Positions 22,234 through 39,500 of a stretch of DNA of 64,000 nt are shown here, piece after piece. The DNA comes from Pelodera strongyloides. Its lineage: Eukaryota; Nematoda; Chromadorea; Rhabditida; Rhabditidae. Both the position numbers and the translations under genes were made by a program. Location of the stretch: the NCBI GenBank assembly GCA_036852015.1, contig JAANDG010000032.1, positions 248,001 through 312,000 of the forward strand, given 5' to 3'. Numbering within the stretch: the stretch's first letter is position 1; the number at the start of each line of letters is the position of its first letter. Below the pieces are notes generated by a model. The model saw only the letters and a list, made by a program, of their open reading frames with translations. It ran no database searches and was not told the DNA's origin.

Positions 22234-25200
22234 CCAAATTCTTTTTTTCCTTTTGTTTTCCAGACAATTTCCGTGGCCTTTTTCTCCAAAATAGGCGAAA
22301 AGCAGGAAGCTAATGAACCAACCAACGGAAGGCATTTTTAACCGCAGCAGGCAAATATTTGGCATAAATAGTGAGAAAAGATAGATCGAGAATGAGAATA
22401 ATCAATTGTGAGAAAACGAGGAGAATGATAGTTGAGAGTATGAAAAAGACTTGTTTAAAGGAAGGCAGTCACGATGAATTCGTCATTTTTATTTAATTTT
22501 AATTTAATATAGGAAAGTGTGAGGGACAATATGGTACCAATATGAAGTTAAAGAGAGACGAACTCAGGGAGATAACTCACTGAGAATGGGAGTGACTGGA
22601 TAACAATATGTGTGCATGAAAGCAATTGCCTGGGCTGCGGCCGAGGATGAATACCTTGCAGTGTCAGCATATCCCAGACCAGATGTGTAAAACTGCAGGG
22701 TATTCATAATATTATAATGAGCCTACGATCGGGCAATTGCGTATATATACAATTGTATCATTGAATTCTTTCATAGTCTCTTATGGCGTTGCGCTCTTTC
22801 TAAGAGTCTAATAAACATTTCTGAACATATACTGTAGTCGAGTAACTCCCATTCTCAGTGAAATCTCTCACCGAGTTTGTTTTTCTGAAACTTGATATTG
22901 ATACTGAATTTTTTTCATAACTTCCTATATTTAATGAAAATCAAATAAAAAGTGCGAAAATATCGTGACTGCGTTCCTTTAATGATGCAAGCAATTGCAA
23001 CTAATATGGTATCATAGCTTAATTTTACAATGCAACGCCTTTGTTCACATTTGGTACGTTGCACGAAGCACGAAGCGTAACTGGAGTGAAGACTGATATA
23101 AACAAAATATAGTTTAAAAACATCTAAACATAATCCAATGACACCAAACAACTAACAAAAATGACACCAGATCAAAGATACACATTGGCTGATAGGCACA
23201 TCGACGAAGGGTTGCATACAAGAGAAAAAGACAGTGTCCGAAGCCCATAAAGTTTTTAGAGCGATATGACCATATGACACGTGGTTCTTGACACGTAAAC
23301 TGGACAACTGCTTCCCACTATTATATACAAATTTCCCATTTTGTGGAACACAACAGAATGGAACACAATTCAAATGCATGTGAAGGTTGTTGTTGTTGTC
23401 CTTATACTTCTAAAAACCACGTACAATACCGCTCTAAACACCCCTTGGCCAAGTGCCAAATGGCAATAACTCAAATAGAAAATATTTGCTGCAGAAAACA
23501 CACACAAAAAGGATATCGGGGGACCATTCATGGACATTGCGCATCTAAGCAATAAGACCCAGAAATCGATGCGACAGAGACACACCGAGAGAGTAGGGCA
23601 TCTGAAGAGAAATAGACAGGGGCCCATATCAGAGAATAGTTAGAGAGCACGGCATCTGAAGACCGACAGACGTGTGGCCCATACCAAGCCCTACCATCCA
23701 GACGAGAATAAAAAGGGATTTTTTTATGGAAAGTAAAAAGTAAAAGAACCCGGGCAGAAACGGAATATTTAAGACATATTAATCCGGTTGCCAAAGTGAG
23801 AGAAATTTTGAGCCGCCGGTGAGCGGCACGATCGCGGGGTTTCCAAAGTGGAACGACCGCGCTGGATTTGTGCGCTGCGTCCTAGCGCCGTTTTGAACAT
23901 TTCACTAGCGCGTACGGTGAGAAACTACTATTCATAGCGGCAGTTGATTATGTTTATGGTTCATAAATACGCCAGTCTATATAACGTGTGTGTATCATAC
24001 ACCTATATTGGTTGGGATTCATGCTTTGACAAAAGGACATCACTTCCACAATGTACAAGAATGTTTTGTAAGGTTCCCGTTAGGCTTCCTTAATACCTCA
24101 TAATAACAACAAATAAACAATATACTAAAATGGGGTTGGTTGATTTGCAAGCGGGGAAGCTGTTACTCTGCATAAATCTCTCTTTTACAACGAAGCAATG
24201 GCGCAATCGCCGCACAAGAAATGTCACCGCAGAATCATGGGATTGACGAGTAGTGTGCCATTCCAGTGCTAATTGTAAGCAAAGTTTCCTTTGCCGCATC
24301 AATGTGCGAGCGGCTGCCCCTTAACTACCTTTTTGTATCCCAGATTCACGTGGAAGGTGCGTTTCAACTCTACCTACGTCGCAGCGCCCAATAGATTTCA
24401 CCATGTATTAGCTGAACAATTCGTATTTCCCACAAAACATAACAAACAACCATCGTCCCAACTTTTTTTATTACAGCATTTTAACGCATTTGTACAATTT
24501 CACAAATCAAGAATAATCGTATCTCTCCACAACACTTAACTGTCCATGCGTCAGTAAACAAAGTAGAGAAATTGAGTCATTTCAGGAAGTTCAAGATCAG
24601 AATATGGTAAAACTATAATATCGATGTCAAACACACACAAATACTCCGGCCACGGTTACGGTACACATAGTCCTCCACCAAAGAACACTCAAATTGAAGC
24701 TAATATCTAGAGAACCAAATAGCACCGCAAACCATAACCCAGAGCTAAAAAAAGGGAAAGTCAGCACAGAACACTATGAGCATCTCGTACCAGGATTGGA
24801 TCTATACCTGACAATGAATCGAATGCCACAAATATATAAAGTACTGGCAACCACCAAACTTTACACTGCAAAACCGGAATGGAAACTTCAACTAGGCACT
24901 ACAAAGTAATACTGTGTATAAAATCTCCAGCTAGCTGCCGTGCATAATACAAGTTCATGGTAAACTACAAATTACAAAGGGGAATATGCAGGAACAGAAA
25001 CATTTCATATAATTCAAAGTTATTAGATCTGAAGGTGGGTGGTGGTACGGTATACTAATCACCAAGAATACGGTACATGATATGGCCCTAGAAATCTGAA
25101 AAATGGACACTCATTCCGCGTGTTGTGTTGGAAGATAGAGAGGGGAGACGGGGAGAGGATAACAAATTTCACCAGCACAGCTTAACAGAGATATCTTTAA

Positions 25201-25327
25201 CACCAGAGGTCGAGTTTCTTATTATTTTCTACAGGTAAAGAAAGCAAAATACAGGATAATTGTGGTGCCTGCAAGTATTACACAGATACACGAATCAGAC
25301 AGAGTTGTACAATTGTTTGCCTGCCAA

Positions 25328-29158
<3,831 letters not shown>

Positions 29159-30513
29159 TTCTCAGTGTCGCAGGGGATGGAATTCGCGTGACACCGATTT
29201 CAGCCACCCAACTGAAAAGTGTATGCACTTAGAGAATGAAAATGGGTGTCGGTGGGTGTGAGAGTTACTTCACAACAGAGGGGAGCACAACGTTTCTTAA
29301 GAGATGCACAGTCATTTTATTGGGTTTTCAAAAGACTTAGTTGGACGTAATTGCCATTAGTGATGCAAGAAGTGCATGGCGCAGGCAACCCAGTTCCCTG
29401 GCGAATTCAGTAAGTGTAGCTTTCCGCACCGGACAAACGCGAACCGCTTCCTCGGAGCGGCACCTGCTGTATTCGTCAGCATGGGCGCGTTCGGGATTGA
29501 CCGAAAAGAAAGTCTCTGCTGGTCTGGTACCTCTGACACCAGCAGCTATTTCAGTTCTGAAACATTTCTTTTCGTCCATCCCGAACGACATTTTTTTTTC
29601 TTTTCTTTCTTTTCGCAATCCCGAACGCGCCCTATGAGTCGACAGAATTTGGATATAACGTTTCGAACCATCACCGCTTGTTTTCGATGCACCTTCGCGC
29701 GAAGTGCCGTGGGACACATTGCGCAATGTAAGTGACAAACCGGAAGCACACTCGGTGCGAAATTGGTGTATTTGGCTAGTGAACATAACTAACAACATAA
29801 ATAATAACTCTTATTTGATAAAAACGATGAAAAACGAATCCGAGGCTGCACGCGACGTGACCGCAACGCAATCAGCGAATCGTTTTGTCCCACAACGAAT
29901 ATTCAAAGTTGTGGTGTACGGTAGTCCGCCCGCTGATCAGCTGATCGGCATGATTTTTTTTTGTTCGAAGAAAAAGAACGGAACATGAACATATGATGAA
30001 AGAAAAGCGGTTCGAAACTTTGTTTGTTTGGCTTGTGGGGCGCGTTTGTTGGCGGTAATTGTGTAATATGATTTCTCTCTCGGCCTTTGTTGCCTGGCCT
30101 GTGTTCTCCAATTCCGATGTGCCGGGGGAGAAGTGCACTTACTGAATAGTCATACTTCTGGCTAACTGAGGCATTCTAATAACTGATGTTATAGTTGGCG
30201 TTTACCGTTTGGGATATGTGCGGAACCCGTGAGCTTTATTCCATCCGTCACGTCATCTTTGTGTTCTCACTGAGGGATGTACTTTTCGTTGTTGTATTGT
30301 TCGTTTTCTTTATTGATCACTTGATCTTCCGGCAACGCATGGCCATGATGTCTCGTAACTCTTCTCTAACTTTCTCTTTGATAATACCCCCTGAGCTCTA
30401 TCTTCTTTTAACAACTTCCTGAAGTTTTTTTCATCCTCATCTTGCTATTCGTAAATTACTATTCTTCTTTTCTGCATGCTTAAACAAAAATGTATTGTTT
30501 TAGATAGAGGTCT
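29159..30513. promoter_or_regulatory. Shared divergent upstream region of PP1 and BCAS3
   Basis: About 1.35 kb separates the two divergent start codons, so both promoters must lie here unless BCAS3 has distant 5' exons. A TTTTAG acceptor at about 30502 precedes the BCAS3 ATG by ten bases. A 150-bp MITE (29483-29633) occupies the PP1-proximal part. No specific factor sites are claimed. Confidence 0.5.
29483..29633. mobile_element. MITE with GGGCGCGTTCGGGAT termini
   Basis: The left end GGGCGCGTTCGGGATTG and right end CAATCCCGAACGCGCCC are perfect inverted repeats. A larger relative with the same termini lies at 58885-59174 inside VMP1. TA-like bases flank the right end. Confidence 0.75.
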
Positions 30514-33500
30514 ATGCAGCAAGGCGGTATTTCAGCCGCCGATATGACCTCCAAAAAGAAAAAGAGATCCCAGCAGGCTGCGGTTCATCCTGTACAACAG
30601 GTAGTGTTTATGATATTACAATGGTTGTTGGACCCTGTTCAGTGTTCATATTCACATTTGCTTCCAGTGCTGTGATATACCCGTTTACGTGATAAGGTGT
30701 CCGAACCACAAAGGCGTGGTGTGTAGTATTCTTGCGCAAGATTAGATAACATTTTTTTTTGTGTCAATTATTTCTGAACATTGTATTGGGGCTATTCGTT
30801 CATTCAGTCGGTTTTACATTTTTTGTTGCATAGTGTTCCATGGTTCCATCTTTCGTTTTGTCAGTACATCATCTCTGAATGTGAAGCACATTTCGGTATT
30901 TGTATTTGAGTGAACCGTGGCTAATAAACCTCCCTTGACATCCTACACTCTCGATTTATGTCCTGGTAATATGTACTATGTACCATCCTGTGGTAATTGT
31001 TATTGCGAATTCCCTTCAGTACATTCGTACACTGTTTCCAATTTTAGGTACAACCACAACCGCAGATGAAGGAGACAATTCCTGACGTAGAAGAGGAAGA
31101 CTTGCCGAAAGTTGAAGTTCCCACGCAGGATACGCTGACGGAAATTAGTCTGCTTGATGTACGCGGTCGTTTCAAACCACATTTCATGGAGGCTATTAGA
31201 ACAGTTCTGCGGCTTCAAGTTCTGCGGCTCTTTGCGCATTTCTCCTCTGTTCCGATATCCATGTCTCTCTTTTTGCGTGTGTATTCAACGTAAAACTCCG
31301 CATCGTCGTCGCGCACAAAAAGAGTCAGTCGCAGGGGTAGATGCACCCGCCCCTGCGCGGCACCCTCTTGGGGGCACTTGGAGTGCGCGTGTGCGCGAAG
31401 ACCACATGGAAAAGGAACACATGTGACACACCCTGGGTTACGCCTGGGCCTCTTTTTGTGTGCGAGTGCGCGGCGTGACGCGGAGTTTCATGTGTGTTAG
31501 AAATCAGTTGTTTCGCCGTGTGAGCGCTTTCCACTAACTAATTGCAAGACGAAATCGATAAATTGAAATCTGCAAGCAAGTCTAACTCTAATGATTGTAA
31601 AACGCAAACTATGTTAACGCTTAGTGATAACAAAGGATAAAAAGAAAAGAGTGGATATAAAATGAATGGACTGTTCAGGATTCGGAATGTATGCCAACTG
31701 GATCTCTTCCTGTCGCACCCACCCCTGCCTTGGCTCCTCCGCGACCAGTGAAATCAGCTTCCGCGTCTAGTTTACCCATTTCCCCTGCGGCAGCTCTAGT
31801 TCCGCAGTACATTAAAGGACTCGTTGCCAAACCACAACCCGTGCCGTGAGTTTTTTTGTTTGTCAATAAAATATATCTTGGAAACACTGATAAACAAAGG
31901 TTATGGTTAGACTTTTTTTTAGAATAGCTTGTAGAATTCTAGAAATAGCTAGCGAAGCAATTGGTAGAACCACTCTCTGTATTTTGCTTTAAATGATATA
32001 TTATCTTTCAGAACAGCGAACGTAGTGAGTTCCGTTGTTGACTTCGTCCATGAGGTTTTACCTTACGGACACCAACAACCACCTTCTCAACAGCCTGAAT
32101 TGATTGAATGGGTGGATATACAGTCGGTACAGAAAGGTGGGAAACATTTACCTATTTATCCCTGAACCTCCGTATGTGTAATGTAAATAATGTTTTTCAT
32201 ATAAAAGTATGGATCAATCAGCGTAAGTCCGAGCCTCACAAGTTTCTATTAGCGAGTCCAGTGTAACCGGTATACCGTATACGTCGCGTCGCTGGTCGAA
32301 TTATGAAAAGCGCAACCCCTTTTGGCAACCCTGTTTTACTGCCACAGTGAATCTCTCATATCTTTTCTTACAGCTGGTGACGATTCAAAGAAAATGGACG
32401 TTTTAATCCTTGGAATGGCGCGTGGATACCAAATATGGACTATAATGGTATGTGTTCTGAAAATTCTTTGTTGAAGTCATTCCTTTTTTTTTTACCAGTT
32501 TTCGGGAAACCGTGTTCCGTAATATAATGCAGTCTAATGGTACCTTCGTAATGGTAGAGTTCCGTAATGGTAGCCCTGCTTTCATTCTGTCATTGCACTT
32601 ATATTATTTAATTTAACAGTGTTTTATTTTCCTGCTTTATTCACTTAGGGCGCTTCGTCAAGTCATTAATCGTCATGTAGTTTTTGCTTTCGAGAATTAC
32701 AAGGCATGAAGGCATGTCGTGCGTTCCTGGACCCTATATAAAAAGAGTATTCACGTTAATTTTTATTTTAAATGGTTCAGGATTATACTTTAGGAAAACG
32801 GGGATTGCGAAGAAGTTCTTAGTTACCGCAAGGGACCGATTCGTGTTGGAAAGGTGCTGCCAACTCCTCCCGAGGCGAATAGCTCCGGAGTAGTCGATAG
32901 GTGAGTAAAGGAGGAGCTGTTGGATTAAATGCGTAAAATTTGCATGTATTATTTTGATTGCATTATGACTCGACTCATTACTTATGCTTGTGAACACATT
33001 TTTTTATTTATTTATTAAATACACCAAAAGGTGTGCATCCGAGGATGAAAGTTAAAAACGAACATACAAACGGAAACAGATGACTGATTTGATTAGCAAT
33101 GAGATTTGACATTCTGCATTTGGAATATTGTTGCAAAGGAATAAAGCCAGCATTTTTGTTTGAGCAAACCTTGAATCAATCCCTTTAGCAAATAATGTGG
33201 TATTTCCATGTTACCTTAAAAAATGAGCCACATTCACGAACAATGTTTAAGAAATAAGTAGACATACTACCTTATTGGGACCTAGAAATAAATGTTAAAA
33301 ACTAGACAACAGAAAGTTAAACCCTAGCACCGTGAATACCCTCCACCCGCAGGAAACCGAATGCGCTACACTGAAATACCACTGAACCGCAAATGGTTGT
33401 TTTTGAGTGGTTAATCCACTGGGCTTAATTACAAGGTTTTCTAAACTAACCGATAGCTGGGTAACTGATAACTGAGTAGTTGGCAACTGGGTAATATGCA

Positions 33501-36500
33501 CTGCGTGTCAATATTGAATACTGCAAATAATCTCTGAGGAAAAAAAAACGAAAAAGAAACGATACAATTGTCAATAGATTTTAGATATTTTATCCATCGT
33601 CCATGGGCATGTCGTCGATCTTTAATTCATCTAGAACAATATTCATTCTACAGCTGGAAGTTGTATCTGAAGAGAAACAAATTATTGAATATGCTGAAAA
33701 TTGAATTCCCGGAAATTTTCTGTAATGTCAGTGATATCAAGGTTGGCAATTATGTCTGCCAAATTAGTATTTTGGGCTAACATTCTCTTGAGAGACATGG
33801 AATTTTGAATACGCAAAACGTTGTCAGGAAGTTTATTAATCTTTGCTTCTTTGCTTGCTTTCTTTGCTTTATCTTTGCTTTACATCCTTTCGTCGTGTTT
33901 TTTGTCATTTGAGGGATAGAACATCTACCCCTGAAAGGGACAGGCCCATCAAAGTAAACCTATATTTACGATACGTCCATAGTGACTATCAAGCATTTTT
34001 ATTACAATATATGCAAACTAAATTTCACATTTATTTGCCATGGGGAACTTTTTTCCGATGCGCTCAGATCAAATGTATACCGTAAAGCCGCAAATATCCT
34101 TGTCGTCAATGCAAATTTATCGTGAAATTATAATGCGATTAAAATTTGCATATATAGCTTTGAAATCTGCAGTTTTATGGTATACATATGCGTGGAGCGC
34201 ATTGGAAAAAAGTTGTCTAGGGCGAATAATGGTGAAATTTAGTTTGTATATATTGTAATAAAAATGCTTGATAGTCATTATGAACGTATCGTAAATATAG
34301 GTTTATTTTGATGGGCCTGTCCCTTGAAGGGGCTCTCTCTGTCGCTGTCCCCGTGACCTGTGACCGTTAAAGTTATTACTTTACGATAACGATTAATTAT
34401 AACGATTATAAAATTAAATAATTTTCAGATTCGCCGACTGTCGACCTCTCATTGCTCTAGTGGATTCATCATTCAGTCAGCCGGAAAAGCAATTCTGTAC
34501 GGCAATGTTCTTATCACTGTTTAGTGGAATGGTTGGTTTTCCTTGCATATATTCCATGTTATAAATTTCTCTGTTTCTCTCTCTCTCTCTCTCTTCCTGT
34601 GTGTGTCTCTCTCTGTGTCTCTTTATCTCTTTCTTTCTTTATATGTTTACATTTATATATGCTGAATTCCCGTATTTTATTCCTTGTTCAGTGTTGCTAC
34701 CATTAAAGGGATGGGTTCACTAGAAAATCACCTTTGTACAATCAAACTAAAGAATAAAAACAAGGTGATTTTCTAGTGAACCCATCCCTTTAAATCGCAT
34801 TTGTGTAAGTAACGTGTAGCATTTGATGCCGTACGTTCTCTGTCTATTCTTTTTTTATCTTTTGAGGACAGAGACATAATGGCGGATGCCATAGTACAAC
34901 TAGCCCACGCATACTTCAAAATACTTGTATTTTAGGAGGTTCACAGATTATCTATGGAGGAACCTGTGACGGCACTACATACGTCTACAAGGTATGTTTG
35001 TGTCTGAAATTAAGATGGCACTGATTATACATAAATGCTTGATATACATGAGCTTGCGGTTGTTGTGTCCTGTTACCTGTTAGTTGATGAGAATTGGAGT
35101 TTTACATTTACCGGCTCTCGGTTTTCAGGTACTTATTGATCAACTGTAACATTCGAGTTGTCGTTTGCGATGCCTATACGCTGCAGGAAAAGAAATCCGT
35201 CGAGGTAGTTGGAGCACTTACTTTTAGTGACAGGGATTTTTTTAGTTGTGATGTGTAAAAAAAATACCTAGACAAATAGTCTATGCGAGTTTTTTGTAAA
35301 GGCCAGGGCATAAACCTCGCCGGTGAGTCCGGAGGTGGTTCGCGAAATTTTATCTGTTTGTGATACATTTCTAATAAATTCCTCGTACCACCTCCGGGCT
35401 TCCCATACCTTCTATGCTAATTCCGGAGGTGGTTCAGCCATGAGCCCTCTAAATTTATGCAATATTCTAATTCCGGTGGTGGTTCGCCGGTGAGCTCGTT
35501 AGCGGTCTTAGGCTATGGTAAAGGCTCGAATAGTTGAGACTTGAAGGGGTAAAGGGATTCAGATATCCATACTCCTTTTAACATTTAAATGATTTAAATA
35601 TATTAATTGTTTTGTTTAGTTGCGACCTTCTCCAGAGGGTATAACACCTGTGTCGATCTGTGGTTCGTTTCTGGCGTATCCCGATTCAAAAGTAGGTATT
35701 CGTTTCATCGTTGATTGAACGAGCCCGTTTTTGTCATTCCATCATTTGTAAACTTACACTAAATTAAATATTAAATAAATCCATTTCTTTCTGTAACTGT
35801 ACGGTACGTAAATTATGCAAGTAACTAGATTGACTAGCGTCTATCTTCTCGATCGCTTATGATACAACGGGCAGTTTTTGAAACGTAACCAGGACAGATG
35901 CATTCCCAATTCCCATTCCCGTGTGTTGTATGCAAATGAAATAATTGGACAATTAGACTTGAAAATTGCGCACGCGCATTTATTCGCTTGCACTATACGA
36001 GAATGGAGCGTCCAGCATACGTATCATAACCGGCTGTTATGTGGCGCTAATTGTTTTCTTTCATTTTCAGTTGCGTGAGGAGTTTCGTAGCTGTGGCGGG
36101 GCCGACGATCCCAGTGATTTGAGCTCACAAGGATACGCAGAACAGATCATCGGTGTAGCTAAGGTATATAATATAGTTAGAGCTTTTTTGTGTTTTAGAC
36201 ATTTATAAAATTAATAAAACTTATTCGGCTAATGACTATATTTAAATATCTACAGGTGTGGACTCGATCGATGGCTGGTGTGGCTGCCGGTGTCCAGTCC
36301 CGAAGCGAATGTAAGGGAGTAGTTACTGTGGCTCATTTGGACAGCTACAGTAAAACTGAGGTATATTCGTTTCTTTTTTTTTCAGCAAACAACAATGAAT
36401 GTCTTCGACAATGGATGGTTTGATCTCTCGTAAGCAATTTTCGCATGCGTTTTCTTCTACAATATGTTAATAGGAATGTCGGACCGGGCATGTATTTGAA

Positions 36501-39500
36501 ACGCGGGATGGAACGCACACATGGTTCAATTCTCTGCTGAGTATGAATCTAACCCTTTTTTTTTTTTAACTATTTTCTCTTGTATATCCTTAGTGATGTA
36601 TTCACTTTCACTTCTTCATTATTCATTGCAGGAGGAGTGGATTCGTGTGCACTGGGCTGCACACTCGGAGCCAGTCGCCTTTATGATGTTCTCCCCCGAT
36701 GGACGTCTCTTGTTGACTGCAGATACGACTGGATGCCAGTTCAGGCTCTTCTTGCTCCTGCCCCATGCGACCACGTCCAAGCTAGCCGCCGTACAACATC
36801 TCTACGTGCTCTCACGCGGAAACACACCGGCTAAGGTGAGAATTATTGTCGTGGGTCGCCGGTTATCTGCTAAGGATTTTTGAAGCATTTTTCCTTTGCC
36901 TGTTTGTATTTGTAGCCTCGCTGCCTCGCACTTGCGTTTGAATCTTTAACTCTTGAAGAAATACCAGTGCAAGTTGAATCATGATCGTAGCTCGCAGTAA
37001 CAATATTAGCAAGTGGTACTGATTTCGAAGGGAGGTCTCCGGTCCGGGTCGTGAACCAAACAATTTTCTGCTTTCTTGATTATTAGTCCTTTGGCAAGCA
37101 TCAAAGCAACTAAGCATGATCTTCTTATTGTTCAATTCAGGTATTGACCGGTTGTTTCGCTGAGGACAGTCGGTGGGTGTGCATGGCCACAAACCACGGC
37201 ACAGTTCATGTGTTTGCCATATGTCCCTATGGTATGTTCCCTTTCTCTATGCTTGATGAATTGTTGTCGATGTAGGTCGAAGGATCTCCGTTTATATAGC
37301 TACTAAGAAAGGCGGTTTGTAAATCATGCGATGTAATAGATAACAATAATGAGATGGTCAGCTTAGCGTATTGTTAGAAGTGTAAAGACCGCAAACCGGA
37401 ATTGGGAATATTATAAAGAAATTTTTCGTATCTCTGGCGTTCTGTGTAGTTATGCTTTGCGCTGCATTTTGTCCAGAGTACTAAAAGGTTGTTCATGATA
37501 GGGTTTTGCTCGAAACTCACTTCATGATAGGGTTTTGCAAAAAGTTGTCAATATCTGATGTTATAGGTGGTCCACCTACAAGCCGTACCCATAATGGTGT
37601 GTTCAAAAACCAGCAGTCCAAGTTCACCAGGACTGCGGGTCTGTCGGAGAGCGAGCACTTATCTGGATTGGAACACAGACAGAGGAGACAGTCTGGAGCG
37701 GCCTCCATGTATCGGTTGGTCTTTTACTGGAGTGGAATGTGAATAGAAGTAGATTAGAAGTTAAATGTGCTCTTGGGATCTTGGTGGTCTTGCTGTAACA
37801 CAACAGACACGTAGTCAGAGTAGGCAAATTTCTTGTTGACATTCTTTAATAATTGTATATCTTCTCAGTGAGCATCCCTCCCTGCAACGGCCCATCCTGG
37901 CACGAACGAGTGGAAATCCCCGTGTTGGTCCGTTCCCCCCGCCTCTACTGCTTAATGCGGTCAAAAAGATAAGGGTTAGTTTTTTTGTGCAGAACAGGGT
38001 TGGATGGGTAGGAGTAGGCCACACGACTCTCAATCCAAATCCAGACGTTTGGGGTTCGATCGCGGCTGGGCGTGCGAGATCGTTATTACTTCCTGTTTTC
38101 GTTTTCCTCTGCCTCGTCTATTGACTGCGGCGGTGAAGGAGACGGGTTAGTTTCCGGTGCCCGGTGCCTATGTGTCGGTTTCTGAAGCCTGCATCTGCCT
38201 TTTTATTTGCCAAGTCGAATTGGGTTAAAGTGCTTTTGAGTAATTTGGGTTGGCGAGACAGTGTTGGTTTTGAGTAACATTGTCGATTACATTACAGGAA
38301 GGCAATTTCTCGAACAATTTGTCTTCTTGGGCCGCGGATTTGGCAGCCGGCGTTTCTTCGGGAAAGCGAAGATTTGAGGGACCAAAGATGGCGTTGTCGT
38401 TTGCGTCGCGGCCTGTCAAAGATTCGCAGGTTAGCTTTGTCGTGGGTAGAATACTGTCTTAATCCGTATGGTGGAAGGGCAACATACTGAAGTGTTTCAT
38501 GCTTCACGTAAATCCGCTGTTTTTAATTTCTAGTAATAATAGTAGTTCCATCTTCAGAAGTACACTTTGAACTTGAAGTATGAAAATCCGATCGCTTGTC
38601 ATCAAAATGTGCTCATTCAGGGAACAAGTGTGTTGGTGCTACGCGCGAACGGAGTGTTGTGTGAGTATGCCCTACGTCCAGGCGTTGGTCAGGCTACTGA
38701 TGAAGCGGTACGGGTGGATGTGATACCTGAAGCCAGCTGGACGTTGTATCGGTGAATATCAATATCAGTGTATATTATTTTTATTATATAAATGAAAAGA
38801 GTTTGAAGGTTTGGATGTCCGCAACAGCTCTTTAATCACGTTTTCGGCAATACACAATGGAAGTGAAACATACAAAAATTATTGCCTCCTCATGTGGGAG
38901 TGGGCATCAGGCAGGGCGTTCGAACCCTCGACCTCTCGCTTTATAGTCAAGCGCTCTGCCTGCTGCGCCTTGGAAACACATAGTAGAAGGTCGATTCATC
39001 CAGCCGGAGAAGAGTCCGTAGGATCTTCATCCGGTTCTCTCTCTCTTCATCTCTCGTCCCCTTTATGTTGCGTTTAAATATACGTAAGTGCTTCGCTTTC
39101 TAGAACCATAAACACTCATGATCCGCCCGCGCAACAGAATGGCCCGTTGACGAAATGGCTGCGTCCGAGTGTTGACCAGCCGACGGGTCGCATACGCACG
39201 GAAAGCAATCGACGCGGAGAATGGGAACATCAGGTTGGTGTTTTTTTTTAAAGGATGTTAATTTATTAATATTTTATTTGAAGTTGCCTGAGCCTGGGCA
39301 TAAACGAAATCATGTATATGCAAACTTGGGTGAGTTTAGAGGGTCGAGGACCGGATCGTACATAAAACTCTCCATAAGCGCGACTCACTTTGTTAATTAG
39401 TTAATTAGACATTGTCCGTTTGTGAAAACGCATGGAAATTCTGCCCTGACGATTTGCCTTCGGTCGTGAGCGTGAACTTCGGATGCAGCCCCATTTCCTA

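Larger units (their letters stand above)
20338..25327. other. Intergenic region between EPAC and PP1, microsatellite-rich
   Basis: No gene with recognisable family similarity was found. The stretch holds purine/pyrimidine microsatellites (20663-20719, 20938-21031, 22178-22233), one small ORF with a splice donor (21465-21623) and AT-rich sequence. The 3' UTR of PP1 should lie at its right edge, and the EPAC promoter or spliced-leader acceptor at its left edge. Confidence 0.6.
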
